64,000 nucleotides of DNA from Plotosus lineatus (Eukaryota; Chordata; Actinopteri; Siluriformes; Plotosidae): the NCBI GenBank assembly GCA_024760905.1, contig CM045731.1:51183501-51247500 (forward strand). Direction: 5' to 3'. The position numbers were made by a program, and so were the translations under genes. Positions 1 to 9,501 of this stretch are shown piece by piece. The notes below the pieces were generated by a model. It ran no database searches, was not told where the DNA came from, and saw only the letters and a program-made list of their open reading frames with translations. Position 1 is the first letter of the stretch. The number at the start of each line of letters is the position of its first letter.

Positions 1-13
1 AAGAAGAAGAAGA

Positions 14-553
14 CTCATCACTTTGTCTGACACTCTTTTCACTTCTAGAACATTCCTGACAAACCCCTCCTTCAAGATGACTCCTACTCCATTTCTCTTC
101 CCATCCATACCATGAAACAACTTAAACCCTGCTCCTAAGCTTCTAGTCTTGCTACCTTTCCACCTGGTCTCCTGAACACACAGTATGTCCACCTTCCTCC
201 TCTGCATCATGTTGGCCAGCTCTCGACCTTTTCCTGTCATAGGTCCAACATTCAAAGTCCTTGTTCTCAGTCCTAGACTCATGCTTTTCCTCTTCTCTCT
301 CTGCCTACAGACACGCCTCTTGCCTCTCCTTCTTTGGCCAACAGTAGTCTAATTTCCACCAGTACCCTATTGGTTAACAGCACTGATGGCGGTCGTTGTT
401 AACCCAGGCCTTGACTGATCCAGTATGAAATTTGTTTTGGTCATTCACATAAGAATTTTGGCAAAAATCTTACGCCGGATGCCCTTCCTGTTGCACCCCT
501 CTGCATTTATCCAGGCTTGGGACCGGCGTGAGGGTAAACATTGGCTTCTGTTT
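14..553 (-). mobile_element. RTE-clade LINE, 5' leader and endonuclease N-terminus (copy A)
   Basis: Read on the minus strand this is the 5' end of the RTE LINE found repeatedly in the window: a non-coding leader, then a decayed frame with the AP-endonuclease start (MSLGLRTRTLN, then DILCVQETRWKGSK with the catalytic-type E of QET) continuing to EGFVRNVLEVKRVSDKVMSL. RTE endonucleases of this kind are often annotated in databases as craniofacial development protein 2-like; the natural role is nicking target DNA for retrotransposition. The leader has in-frame stops and the element breaks off at about base 14, where it abuts an (AAG)n run that looks like the 3' tail of a plus-strand RTE copy lying outside the window. 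The catalytic core further downstream and the whole RT are absent. Certain as an RTE piece; exact edges are approximate. Confidence 0.85.
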
Positions 554-1149
554 TCCTCCCCAAGGCTGCATTAACTGAGAATACATATATTAATTTTAAA
601 TAATAATCAGGAAAGTTCTCTTCTCCTGTATTTTTTTCTAATGATATCTTTCCTTCCAAACACAGGACACCATTAGCATTTGCGTCCTTGTTGCTGCTGA
701 TCCCTTGTTCTATTAAATCAGCCAGCTTTGGATATCAGCTCCTCACTTTCATTCCCTTCCTATCAAAAGTGTGATTATGATTTGCCTGACTGTTTCAGCT
801 GAGCAGCTGAAAACATCATGCAGCAAGGGAGGAAGGAAAAAAGGAAAGAAAACACTAACATAAATCAAGATTAACATGTCAGACTGTGCGAATGTGCAAA
901 CATGAAATGGAATCTGATTTATTTTTTTCTCAGGCTGCTGCTCATCAAAGCCACTTTCATTTCAAATGCACAAAAATGAACGAATAAATTACAAATTTAT
1001 TGTTGGACATGGTTCTTAACAATGGATATATTAAAATAGTTTTTGACATTTGACACACCGAAACAAACAAAACAAACAAACAAACAAACAAAAGATTTAC
1101 CATTAAACTAAAAATGTATTTTTAAAATAATAATAACTATTATGAATTT
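554..1149. other. No gene recognised
   Basis: AT-rich sequence with no convincing reading frame. It holds a short (AAAC)n run near 1065-1092 and no recognisable repeat family. It may be unique intergenic or intronic DNA. Confidence 0.5.
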
Positions 1150-1272
1150 ATTCATTCATTTTCTAAGTTGCTTAATCCTAATTAGGGTCACAGAGAGGCT
1201 GGTGCCCATCTCACCTAATTCTGGGCAAAGGCAGGGTACACCCTAGTCAACTTACCAGAGCATCGCAACACC

Positions 1273-1349
<77 letters not shown>

Positions 1350-1531
1350 TAGTATACAACCATTCACACACCAATCAGCCTCATGTGCATGTTTTTGGAC
1401 TGTGGAAAAAAACCGGAGTACTTGGAGGAAACCTGCAAACTCCACACAGAAATGCCCTGAGCCTGGGAATTGAACCCAGGGCCTTCTTGCTGTGAGATGG
1501 ATGTGCTTACCACTGCACCACCATGCTGCCA
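1150..1531 (-). mobile_element. Mermaid/DANA-type tRNA-derived SINE
   Basis: On the minus strand the order is a tRNA-like head with a B-box-like GGTTCAATTCC, the family core (TTTCTGTGTGGAGTTTGCA, then TCCAAAAACATGCACATGAG), and a tail ending in the block ACCCTAATTAGGATTAAGCA. The same core recurs many times in this window. Such SINEs are transcribed by RNA polymerase III and moved by a partner LINE. A long (CA)n array has grown inside this copy. Confidence 0.85.
1274..1347. repeat. (CA)n microsatellite
   Basis: About 37 uninterrupted CA units inside the Mermaid-type SINE, at the position where other copies carry the short CACACAACCATTCACAC stretch, so it probably grew from the SINE's own CA-rich segment. 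Confidence 0.97.
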
Positions 1532-2212
1532 AAATTATTATTTTTATTGTTGCTTATTTATCTATTTCTAGAAAGTACACAATTAGAGAAAAACACAGCA
1601 TGAAAAGATTAGCCTGATAATAATTCTCAGGGTTATTGTTTACTGAAAACTGAAGTGGGATGTTCCTCTATAAAGTTCCTACTGGATCCAAAATGGGTCT
1701 GGTGGTAATTTTTTCCTTTCCTGACCTTTGATAAAGCATGAATATTGAAATAACATGATCATGTAAACCATCACTAGACACAAGTTTACCACGACTATCC
1801 CCACTGCACAAATCATACAAAAAAAACCCCCTGAAAATTGGTCTATTTGGGAATATACTTATTTATTTATTTTTCAAACAAAACCTGCTTAATTATTCTA
1901 CCATAAATTATAAATGCTCCTTGGAAAATCTGGCAAAATATCCCATATATGGCATAGAAATAACCCATGGTGTCCACAGGACCCCCATTTACTCAATGTT
2001 TCAATCCTAGCAGCAAAACAGTGCAGTGTTCATAAAACAATACAATTCCTTAGAATGATAGAACACCTTGTGAAAATAACCTATCTACACTCAGTGATTG
2101 CACTTATGATCTATGCGTGAGTTCCGAAACTGTGAATCTCTGTCTCTGGTCCATTTTTCTGCTGGTTCATTTCTCAAAGAGTGAAGGGTAAAATGTAAAT
2201 ATGTGGGCTGAA
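1532..2212. other. No gene recognised
   Basis: AT-rich DNA without a supported gene. A 68-codon open frame at 1914-2120 has no recognisable motif and is taken as chance. Confidence 0.5.
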
Positions 2213-2224
2213 TATATATATATA

Positions 2225-2284
<60 letters not shown>
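2213..2284. repeat. (TA)n microsatellite
   Basis: A TA array of about 70 bases with one C interruption. It ends directly at the left side of the Penelope-like segment and mirrors the TA array on the other side of the palindrome. Confidence 0.95.
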
Positions 2285-2287
<3 letters not shown>

Positions 2288-2345
2288 TTTTCTGAGTAGA
2301 TCCTTCCATAGGAGAGTGCTCAATACTTTTTGGTAGAGCAAATAA
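2285..2345 (-). mobile_element. Probable Penelope-like element end, outside the inverted repeat
   Basis: Read on the minus strand, this continues outward from the hammerhead-bearing arm and runs through TTTGCTCTACCAAAAAG to the TA array. It has no counterpart on the right side, so the left arm is the longer of the two copies. Assignment to a Penelope-like element rests on the neighbouring ribozyme motif. Confidence 0.45.
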
Positions 2346-2390
2346 ACAAAATAAAGGACAGGACAAAGACTTTCTATTGAAACTCCATTT

Positions 2391-2445
2391 ATCACTACAG
2401 ATCTGTTTCGAGGGGTGGTGAAACCATCCTCTCTCTTCAGGTGAT
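2391..2445 (-). ncRNA. Hammerhead ribozyme-like motif (inverted copy)
   Basis: Exact reverse complement of the motif at 2475-2529, with the same core CTGAAGA and GAAAC and the same predicted cleavage triplet GTA. On the minus strand, cleavage would fall between 2396 and 2395. Confidence 0.7.
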
Positions 2446-2474
2446 TATAGAAGAAATCGAGAGATTCTTCTATA

Positions 2475-2529
2475 ATCACCTGAAGAGAGAGGATGGTTTC
2501 ACCACCCCTCGAAACAGATCTGTAGTGAT
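2475..2529 (+). ncRNA. Hammerhead ribozyme-like motif, type I, minimal stem III
   Basis: All parts of a hammerhead core occur in order. Stem I: ATCAC (2475-2479) pairs with GTGAT (2525-2529). Core box 1: CTGAAGA (2480-2486), matching CUGANGA. Stem II: 2487-2510, a hairpin with nested pairs GAG/CTC, GG/CC and TGGT/ACCA and loop TTC, with one mismatch and one bulge. Core box 2: GAAA (2511-2514). Stem III: ACA (2514-2516) and TGT (2521-2523) closing a GATC loop. Cleavage triplet GTA (2522-2524), matching NUH, with the cut predicted after 2524. The very short stem III is characteristic of hammerheads described in Penelope-like retroelements, which self-cleave the element transcript. Activity is inferred, not shown. 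Confidence 0.72.
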
Positions 2530-2573
2530 AAATGGAGTTTCAATAGAAAGTCTTTGTCCTGTCCTTTTATTTT

Positions 2574-2576
<3 letters not shown>

Positions 2577-2653
<77 letters not shown>
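2577..2653. repeat. (TA)n microsatellite
   Basis: Uninterrupted TA array between the right arm of the palindrome and the 5'-truncated RTE copy B. Confidence 0.97.
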
Positions 2654-2656
<3 letters not shown>

Positions 2657-2931
2657 GTTTTGGAGACAAAGTCAGAGAGGCTAGATTGAGATGGTTTGGA
2701 CATGTACAAAGGAGGGATAGTGAGTATATTGGTAGTAGGATGCTGACGTTGGAACTACCAGGCAGAAGGCCTAGAGGAAGACCAAAGAGACGATTCATGG
2801 ACGTGGTGAAGGAGGACATGAAGGCAGTTGGTGTAAGAGAAAAAGATGCATAGGATAGGGTGAGATGGAGGCAGATGATTCGCTGTGGCGAACCCTGAAG
2901 GGAAAAGCCGAAAGGAAAAGAAGAAAGAAGA

Positions 2932-2934
<3 letters not shown>
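2654..2934 (+). mobile_element. RTE-clade LINE, 5'-truncated 3' end (copy B)
   Basis: Codes for the conserved C-terminus of the RTE protein: FGDKVREARLRWFGHVQRRD, then YIGSRML, LELPGRRPRGRPKRRF and RWRQMIRCGEP, followed by the family 3' tail (CGCTGTGGCGAACCCTGAAG, then AAGCCGAAAGG and AAGAAG repeats). There is one in-frame stop in the coding part (GCA TAG). (TA)n lies on both sides, so the copy apparently inserted into one TA array and split it. The catalytic RT region is absent. Confidence 0.93.
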
Positions 2935-2980
<46 letters not shown>

Positions 2981-2990
2981 TTTATATATA
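2935..2990. repeat. (TA)n microsatellite with T-run
   Basis: TA array directly after the RTE 3' tail. Together with the array at 2577-2653 it probably formed a single target array before the insertion. Confidence 0.93.
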
Positions 2991-3395
2991 TGCCCCCGTG
3001 ACAGCCGATTTCCACGAAGTAGGATCGACCCCCTTAACTGACGTATATATGTTATATAATATCAATAAATACACATTCAACGCTATAAATGCTTATAATA
3101 ACAAACATTCAAAAATAATGCACGAAATGTAAATAAAATATAAATACACACACACAGATGAGCGTGCACACACTCAGATGCACATCTCACATAAAAATGT
3201 AAGCCGTTTTATTGTGGTTTTTGTTTTTGTCTGTTTGGGGATTTTTTTTGCATAATTGGCCTTGTTTAGCTGCATTTACCTTAACTTTCCCCCTATTTTT
3301 CGTTAATTTCCTTATTTTTTTATTTTTTGATGAATATTTTTGAAAAATCTTGCGATGCACTGAAGTCGCAGAAACTGAAGCGAGGGAGCTATGCT

Positions 3396-3397
<2 letters not shown>
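2991..3397 (-). mobile_element. Tigger/pogo-like non-autonomous element, decayed copy
   Basis: On the minus strand this matches most of the complete TIR element at 5842-6365. Shared blocks include the GAAGTAGGATC stretch near 3015, the TTTTTTTGCATAATTGGCC block, the TAACTTTCCC block and GCGATGCACTGAAG near 3350. The terminal CAGGGATCC inverted repeats are not intact here. (TA)n/(TAA)n expansion occupies one end. No transposase coding is seen. Confidence 0.75.
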
Positions 3398-3488
<91 letters not shown>

Positions 3489-3515
3489 TATTATTATATA
3501 TATATATATATATAA
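3398..3515. repeat. Compound (AT)n-(TAA)n-(TTA)n-(TA)n microsatellite
   Basis: A TA array of about 60 bases, then TAA repeats that turn into TTATTA and back to TA. The array is nearly self-complementary and could form a long hairpin. Confidence 0.95.
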
Positions 3516-4004
3516 AACCATAATCCTTGAATATACAAATCACAGCTAATAAAACACAAACCTCGCAAAATGTATACAACTTTTTGCCTGCTACATGATA
3601 TCATGACTTGACAATAGTACTTCTATCGGTAACATACAGTACCAGCTAAAATAAATTGCCAGGGATCCATTGGACCCCAAAGGTTCCGAATAGGCTCAAA
3701 GAGCAAAAACACTCAATACTATTTGGTAGCATCAACTCATTCCACCAGACTTCTTGTTTCTTCACTGGTTATGCCTTCCCAGGCTTTTATACCTTGCTGT
3801 TGCAATACTTTTGGAGAGGACCTTAAGTGCTAATGGGATGAGGCTACTTGAATTGAAATACTGATGAAAAGCATTGTTTTTTTGCAAGAATGTTAATAAA
3901 AGTAGTCCTCTAGGATAGTTCTAATGTGGTTCACAGTGCAAATATTCATATTTTCCATTAATAATTCATTTCACTAATTTGCTGCACTAATGTTCAGAGA
4001 TCAT
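3516..4004. other. No gene recognised
   Basis: Mixed AT-rich DNA without a supported reading frame or a repeat family I can name. Confidence 0.5.
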
Positions 4005-4063
<59 letters not shown>

Positions 4064-4079
4064 CTCTTTCTTTCTTTCC
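4005..4079. repeat. (TTTC)n microsatellite
   Basis: About 18 TTTC units with one CTCT interruption, a pure pyrimidine tract with mirror symmetry that could adopt triplex (H-DNA) structure. Confidence 0.96.
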
Positions 4080-4317
4080 TCCTTGAAATGGCAATGTTTG
4101 CATGGAAAACATTGCATGAGCTCTTTTTATCAAGAAGCAACATTCCTAAATGAGGTTTTTGCAACCTTAGTAAGCAAGGATTACATTAATTATTAGCACA
4201 TTGCCGGCAGTGTGAAATCTAAACAGGATGGCTTAAGAAACAGAAAAAGAAATTATATAAATTTCATCATCTTCATCAATTTCATCATCTTCAAGCCCCA
4301 TTCAAGTTCCAAGCTGA

Positions 4318-4592
4318 GCAAGGGTGTTTCTGTTTCTGGGTGGAGTTTGCATGGTCACCCTGTGCTTGCATGGGTTTCCTCCGGGAATGTAGGTTTCCTC
4401 CGACAGTCCAAAGACAAGCATATTAGGCTGACTGGCTGTTCCACATTGCCCCTAGGTGTAAGTGTGAGTGTGAATGGTTATGTGTCTTGCCCTGTGATGG
4501 TCTGGTGAGCTGTTTAGGGTGTACCACACCCTCATCCAATGTTGGCAGAGATAGGCTCAAGCAACCCTGTGGCCGTAGTAGCAAGATTAATT
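4318..4592 (+). mobile_element. Mermaid-type SINE, head missing
   Basis: Contains the family core GGAGTTTGCATGGTCACCC, GGGTTTCCTCC, CAGTCCAAAGACAAGCA, the GTGTGAATGGTTATGTG block and the TTTAGGGTGTACCACACCC block. The tRNA-like head is lost and the tail is decayed. Confidence 0.85.
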
Positions 4593-4685
4593 GGTACGGT
4601 TTGTTCTGTATCTTCCTTTCATGTGCACAGCTCCGACAAGACTTAAATTAAAATCTGATTTAAATAAGTGCACATCTAAGCTTTC

Positions 4686-4688
<3 letters not shown>

Positions 4689-4728
<40 letters not shown>
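4689..4728. repeat. (GT)n microsatellite
   Basis: About 20 GT units followed by a degenerate GT/CA-rich stretch. Confidence 0.95.
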
Positions 4729-4739
4729 TGTATGTGTGT

Positions 4740-5839
4740 CTCGCCCACACACACATCTGTGCCTTTGGGCATGTTTTTGAAAGGCTGATATTGATTAGCA
4801 TTGCTTTGAATAACTGACCGTGGGTCTGCTCGATTAAACACCTGCAACCTTGGCCTTGTCACTTCACAGAGATTCATCACACGCAGTACTCATTTCCACG
4901 TGAAAGCAAGAAATTCACCCTGATGACCCACAAAACCTATTTTTATAGCCACAAAAGCACCTGCAGTCAGATCACACTCTCATTAGGAAGTTAATACTAA
5001 AATTTCTCAACACTACTAACTAATGATGAAATATTCTCCACAGTTAATCGTTTAATTTCTCCATGCATTATTTCTTCTTTTCCCTTGGCTTCTGTTTAAA
5101 TAACACACATTTCCCATACTCGTTATCACGAAGGCTACAAACCTTCCCATTCAGGTATATAATCCTTAATTCCCAATGGAAATACGGTGCACTGAACAGA
5201 TGTAAGAAAGCAAAACACTAGCCATAATGCAAATGAATGCAACACGTATGTTTCCTCAGTATAACATTTGCTTATAGAAAACATTGCAACAATCATTTCC
5301 TCCCTCCTGCTATTCTTTAGTATAAATTTAGATTTGATCACGTCATTGTGGAATTTCATCATTTCTTCTTGGTGAACTTTGGGCGATTCATTACATCACC
5401 ACACGCTCATTGCGTGATAAGCAGATTCATCTAGAGTCTCCTTGTGCAATTTTTCCTCCCTTGTTTAATTGACCTGGTAACGTGATCGACTGAGTCATTA
5501 TTCTAACTTGCAATGGAATCGAAATAGATTAACACTGATGATGGAAAAACAAAACTGCAACGATGTGATTTCAATGATGCTGGAGCCAACTTAATCCATA
5601 CCAACAGACTTTGGGTGAATTGATAGAGTTCATAAATATCATGATGTGAGCATTTATATTATCAACCAAATGAATGATGTGAGTATCTCTCATGATTTTA
5701 GCTGAGATATCAACTTTCCTACAGAAATGAATGGGTACCCGGAGTGTATTAAGCCCCCAAAGTAGAGAAGTGAAGAATCTACATATTATAGCCTGAAGCT
5801 AACAGACAATAGATAGATATTATATCTGTTAAGTTACAA
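4740..5839. other. No gene recognised
   Basis: No repeat family or supported coding sequence seen. A 75-codon minus-strand open frame (5135-5362) has no recognisable motif. Confidence 0.45.
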
Positions 5840-5841
5840 TA

Positions 5842-6365
5842 CAGGGATCCCTCGCTACTTCGCGCTTCAATACATGCTGCTTCAGTGCATCGCAGTTAAA
5901 AGTTAAAATATATATATATATTCATCGAATTAAAAAATAAGGAAATTAAGAAAGAATAGAGGGAAAAGTTAAGGAAAATGCCACAAAAACAAGGCCATTT
6001 ATGCAAAAAAAATCCTCTAAACCAACAGAAAACAAAAAACAACCCAAAATTTCCCATCAAAACTAGTTACATCTGTGTGTGCACGTGCGTGCGTGCACAT
6101 GTATGTATGTGTGTCATCTTCTTCTCATGCAATACCATCTATGTGTGTGTGTATTTATATTTTATTTATATCTTATGTTATTTTTAAACGTTTAATTGTT
6201 ATTATAAGCATTTATAGCATTGAATATGTATTTATTGATATTATATACACATATACATGTACGTATATGTCAGTCGGGGGGTTGTGTGATGATCCTACTT
6301 CACTGATTTCGATGGTCGCGTGGGGATCTCAGTCCCAATTAACCGCGAAAAGTGAGGGATCCCTG
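5842..6365. mobile_element. Tigger/pogo-like MITE with intact inverted repeats and TA target duplication
   Basis: Starts CAGGGATCCCTCGCTACTTC and ends with the inverted form of CAGGGATCCCTCACTTTTCG, flanked on both sides by TA (5840-5841 and 6366-6367). Tc1/mariner-superfamily elements of the Tigger group have TA duplications and similar CAGGxxxxCCTCG termini with GCG-rich subterminal bases. At 524 bp without a transposase frame it is non-autonomous. The interior includes CA/GT-rich and AT-rich stretches. The closest relative here is the damaged copy at 2991-3397. Confidence 0.85.
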
Positions 6366-6367
6366 TA

Positions 6368-7577
6368 TTAGTCTCAGTAGTAGCAGGAAAAAAGGAATAG
6401 ATACTGAGTCATTGTTGAGTCATGGCTCAGACAGCACTTCATTAACCCTTTATTCAAAAAAGTGAGCCAATCATAGCATGCAAGACACCTTCGCAGAATA
6501 GCACAAATAGGCCCTATATGAGCTGCTTAAGCACCTCATATAGGGCCTCACCTGATTACCCACCTGCTTGTCTAGTGATATGTTCTATAGTATGTAGATG
6601 TGACTAAAGAATTTAAAAAATGCTCTGTCATTTGAAGGCTTTTCCAGATGGCTAAGGTTTAGACTTTCATGGTCGCTCAAGGTCAAAGGTCATTGTCTCA
6701 TTTGAAAGTCCATAGTTTCACTTAAGTGTTCTGTGGTAACTTCACGTCTATCAGCACTTAATTTGAAGTTATAAGCACTCAAAATCCTGTGACCTTGTTT
6801 TTGATGCTCTTTTAAGGTCACTCAGTTCCAACGGTGATTGTTATTTAAAAGTATACCCATATAAAGTTTCTACTTGTGCTCCATAGTAACTTTGTGACTT
6901 TACTCTGACCTTCAACTTTGACCCAGATCTTTCAAAATTAATTCACCTCTGGGACTCAGGTGTCCCACCATATACATGAAGCAAATATGAAGCTAGTACG
7001 GCAGTACTGGTAGATATTTCTGTAATAAGATGTCTTTTTATTTTTAATTTCCGAATAAAACAAAGACATGCTATTTCTAGTGGACACTTATTTCTGAGTT
7101 ACTTTAAAATGGGAATTGGACTCTGACAGTTCGATTTTGATTTGTGGTTATGAAACAATTCTCAATGCTTATTGATGCATCTTGACTTTACTGGGTGAAC
7201 ACTGTAAACTTGTAAAACAAATATAAACATGTTGTGATGAAATTTGTGCTTGACTCATTAATTCACTTTGGCGTTTCTGGGTTATGTGTAAGATCAGATA
7301 CTGATGAGTAGGAATCACACATGACTCTCCAATGTGATTTTGCATTTGTTTGATGCATTTTTAAAATAAACTGACTTGACATGGCAGAACCTGTACAATG
7401 CCTGTCCAGTCCTTTATGTCTTTTTTTTAGTCAAATTCGCAAGTTCTTAACACAAACAGTACACTATCTCCAGCCTTTGTCCTTATATTTCAACACTTGA
7501 TTTGACAGTTTTCATTTGACTTGGTCAGAGTGACCAATATCTAGAATAAATTAGATATTCACCCTAAGTATTGCAGT
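6368..7577. other. No gene recognised
   Basis: About 1.2 kb with no supported reading frame. A GCTGCTTAAGC-type palindromic stretch with an inverted repeat (ATAGGCCCTATATGAG versus CTCATATAGGGCC) lies at 6508-6548. Otherwise nothing is identified. Confidence 0.5.
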
Positions 7578-7580
7578 TAG

Positions 7581-8764
7581 TTCTTCTTTCTTCTTCTTTT
7601 ACTTTCGGCTGCTCCCTTCAGGGGTCGCCACAGCAAATCATCCACCTCCATCTCACCCTGTCCTCTGCATCTTCTTTTCTGACTCCAACGACCTTTATGT
7701 CTTCCTTCACCATATCCATAAATCTCTTCTTTGGTCTTCCTCGAGGCCTTCTGCCTGGTAGTTCCAACCTCAGCATCCTACTGCCAATATACTCACTATC
7801 CCTCCTCTGTACATGTCCAAACCATCTCAATCTAGCCTCTCTGACTTTTTCTCCAAAACATCTTACATGGGCTGTCCCTCTGATATACTCATTTCTAATC
7901 CTATCCATCCTCGTTACTCCCAAAGAGAACCTCAATATTTTCATCTCCGCTACCTCCAGCTCTGCCTCCTGCCTTTTCCTCAGCGCCACTGTTTCTAAGC
8001 CATACAACATCGCTGGCCTCACCACCGTCTTGTACACTTTTCCCTTCATTCTTGCTGACACTTGCCTCCTATCGCACATCACACCAGACACTTTTCTCCA
8101 ACCATTCCAGCCTGACTGCACACGCTTCTTCACCTCTTTTCCACACTCTCCATTGTTCTGGATTGTTGAGCCTAAGTACTTAAAATCCTCCACCTTCGTT
8201 AGCTCTGCTCCCTGTAACATCACTGTTCCTCCTTGGTCCTTCTCATTCACACACATGTATTCTGATTTTCTGAGGCTAACTTTCATTCCTCTCCTTTCCA
8301 GGGCATACCTCCACCTCTCTAGATTTTCCTGCACTTGTTCTCTGCTCTCACTACAGATCACAATGTCATGTGCAAACATCATAGTCCATGGAGATTCTTG
8401 TCTCACCTCGTCTGTCAGCCTGTCCATCACCATAGCAAACAAGAAGGGGCTCAGAGCTCACCCTTGATGCAGTCCCACCTCCACCTTGAATTCGTCGGTC
8501 ACACCGACAGCACACCTCACCACTGTCTTGCATCTCTCATACATGTCCTGCACCACTCTAACATACTTCTCTGCCACTCCAGACTTCTTCATACAATACC
8601 ACAGTTCTTCTCTTGGCACCCTGTCATATGCTTTTTCCAGATCCATGAAGGCACAATGCAGCTCCCTCTGACCTTCTCTGTACTTCTCTGTTAACATCCT
8701 CAAAGCAAACATTGCATCTGTGGTGCTCTTTCTTGGCATGAAACCAAACTGTTGTTCACCCTTA
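7581..8764 (-). mobile_element. RTE-clade LINE, 5'-truncated RT and C-terminus (copy C)
   Basis: On the minus strand this encodes RT from FGFMPRKSTTDAMFALRML through CAFMDLEKAYDRVPREELWY, VGLHQG, MVMDRLTDEVRQESPW, MMFAHDIVICSE and the conserved C-terminus RRPRGRPKKRF...RWRWMICCGDP, then the CTGTGGCGACCCCTGAAGGG tail and AAG-rich end. A TGA replaces the TCA serine codon straight after LHQG, so the frame is broken once. The RT catalytic motif reads F-A-H-D instead of F-A-D-D, which should abolish activity. It is truncated at the 5' side, where a Mermaid-type SINE follows. Protein-primed target copying is the family role, but this copy cannot do it. Confidence 0.94.
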
Positions 8765-8774
8765 ATATTAATAT

Positions 8775-9090
8775 TCATTCATTCATTTTATAAGCTGCTT
8801 CATTATGATTAGGGTCACAGGGCGGCTGGTGCCCATCTCAGGGGACTCTGAGTGAGGTCAGGGTACACCTTGGACAGTTTCCCAGGAAATTTCAGGGTCT
8901 ACATACACACAACCATTCACACTTACTCTCACACTCTCAAGGGGCGATTTGGAACAGCCTAGTAGCCTACTGTGCATGTTTTTGGACTTCAGAAGGAAAC
9001 CGGAGTACCCAGAGGAAACCCACATAAGCATGGGGAGAACATGTAGACTTCACACAGACATGCTGTTACTGTTTTAACTTTCAGCTGGAC
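8775..9090 (-). mobile_element. Mermaid-type SINE
   Basis: Minus-strand copy with the blocks ATTAGGGTCACAGGGCGGCT, ACCATTCACACTTAC, GTGCATGTTTTTGGACT and GGAGTACCCAGAGGAAACCC. The tRNA head is degraded. Confidence 0.85.
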
Positions 9091-9485
9091 CCAGGGATTG
9101 GAGGAGATGATCAATTTTTCAGCAGGTGAAGATTATTTACTTGCTGAGACGCCGAAGAAAATAAACAGTAACAAACACTTGAGACTCCAAAGAAAATAAA
9201 CAGTCGCAAACACTGGCGACACTGAAGAAAATAAACAGTAACAAACACTGGAGACAGTGGCTGGGAAGGCTGGCTGACCACATAGTAAAAACCAGGAGCA
9301 AGCGACCACAAGGCAGTGACTGCGTGAGCTCATGCAATCTTCTGGCCCCAAGGTGAAAGTGCAACTGGTCTTTATAGTGAGTTGATTGAGGAGTGGGATC
9401 AGGTGTGCCCTGCTGCACTCAGCCACAAGTAGGTCAGCCACACCCCATAAGACACAGCCTGCACTGCTGGGGAGAAAAGAGGATT
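9091..9485. repeat. Short tandem duplication, about 30 bases, in unclassified DNA
   Basis: Around 9145-9260 a unit containing AAGAAAATAAACAGT plus AACACTGGAGAC is repeated about four times (9152, 9188, 9226 and the flanks). The remaining sequence is not recognised. Confidence 0.7.
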
Positions 9486-9501
9486 AGAGAAATGCAGGAA
9501 A

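Larger units (their letters stand above)
2346..2576. repeat. Near-perfect long palindrome: two inverted Penelope-like element ends
   Basis: The left arm (2346-2458) and right arm (2463-2576) are inverted copies with a 4-base GAGA spacer. I see only three single-base indels and no substitutions over about 113 bases. Each arm has one hammerhead-like motif, pointing away from the centre. The outer sides abut (TA)n arrays. Penelope-like elements are known to carry hammerhead ribozymes in their terminal pseudo-LTRs and often have inverted or truncated ends, which fits. No GIY-YIG or RT coding is present. The high arm identity suggests a recent event or gene conversion; an assembly artefact is also possible because perfect palindromes between TA tracts are hard to assemble. 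Confidence 0.85.

Noticed and set aside
2441..2689. Short frames across the palindrome and TA arrays (MIIEEIERFFYNHLKREDGF)
   Set aside because: The two arms give mirrored frames that run into Ile-Tyr repeats. The RNA motif explains the conservation better than a peptide, though the stretch may once have been part of an element's coding flank.
7571..8467. 298-codon plus-strand frame opposite RTE copy C
   Set aside because: It is the antisense of the RTE reverse transcriptase; the same Ser/Leu-rich antisense frame recurs opposite copies F, G, I and J, so it is a shadow of family codon usage.
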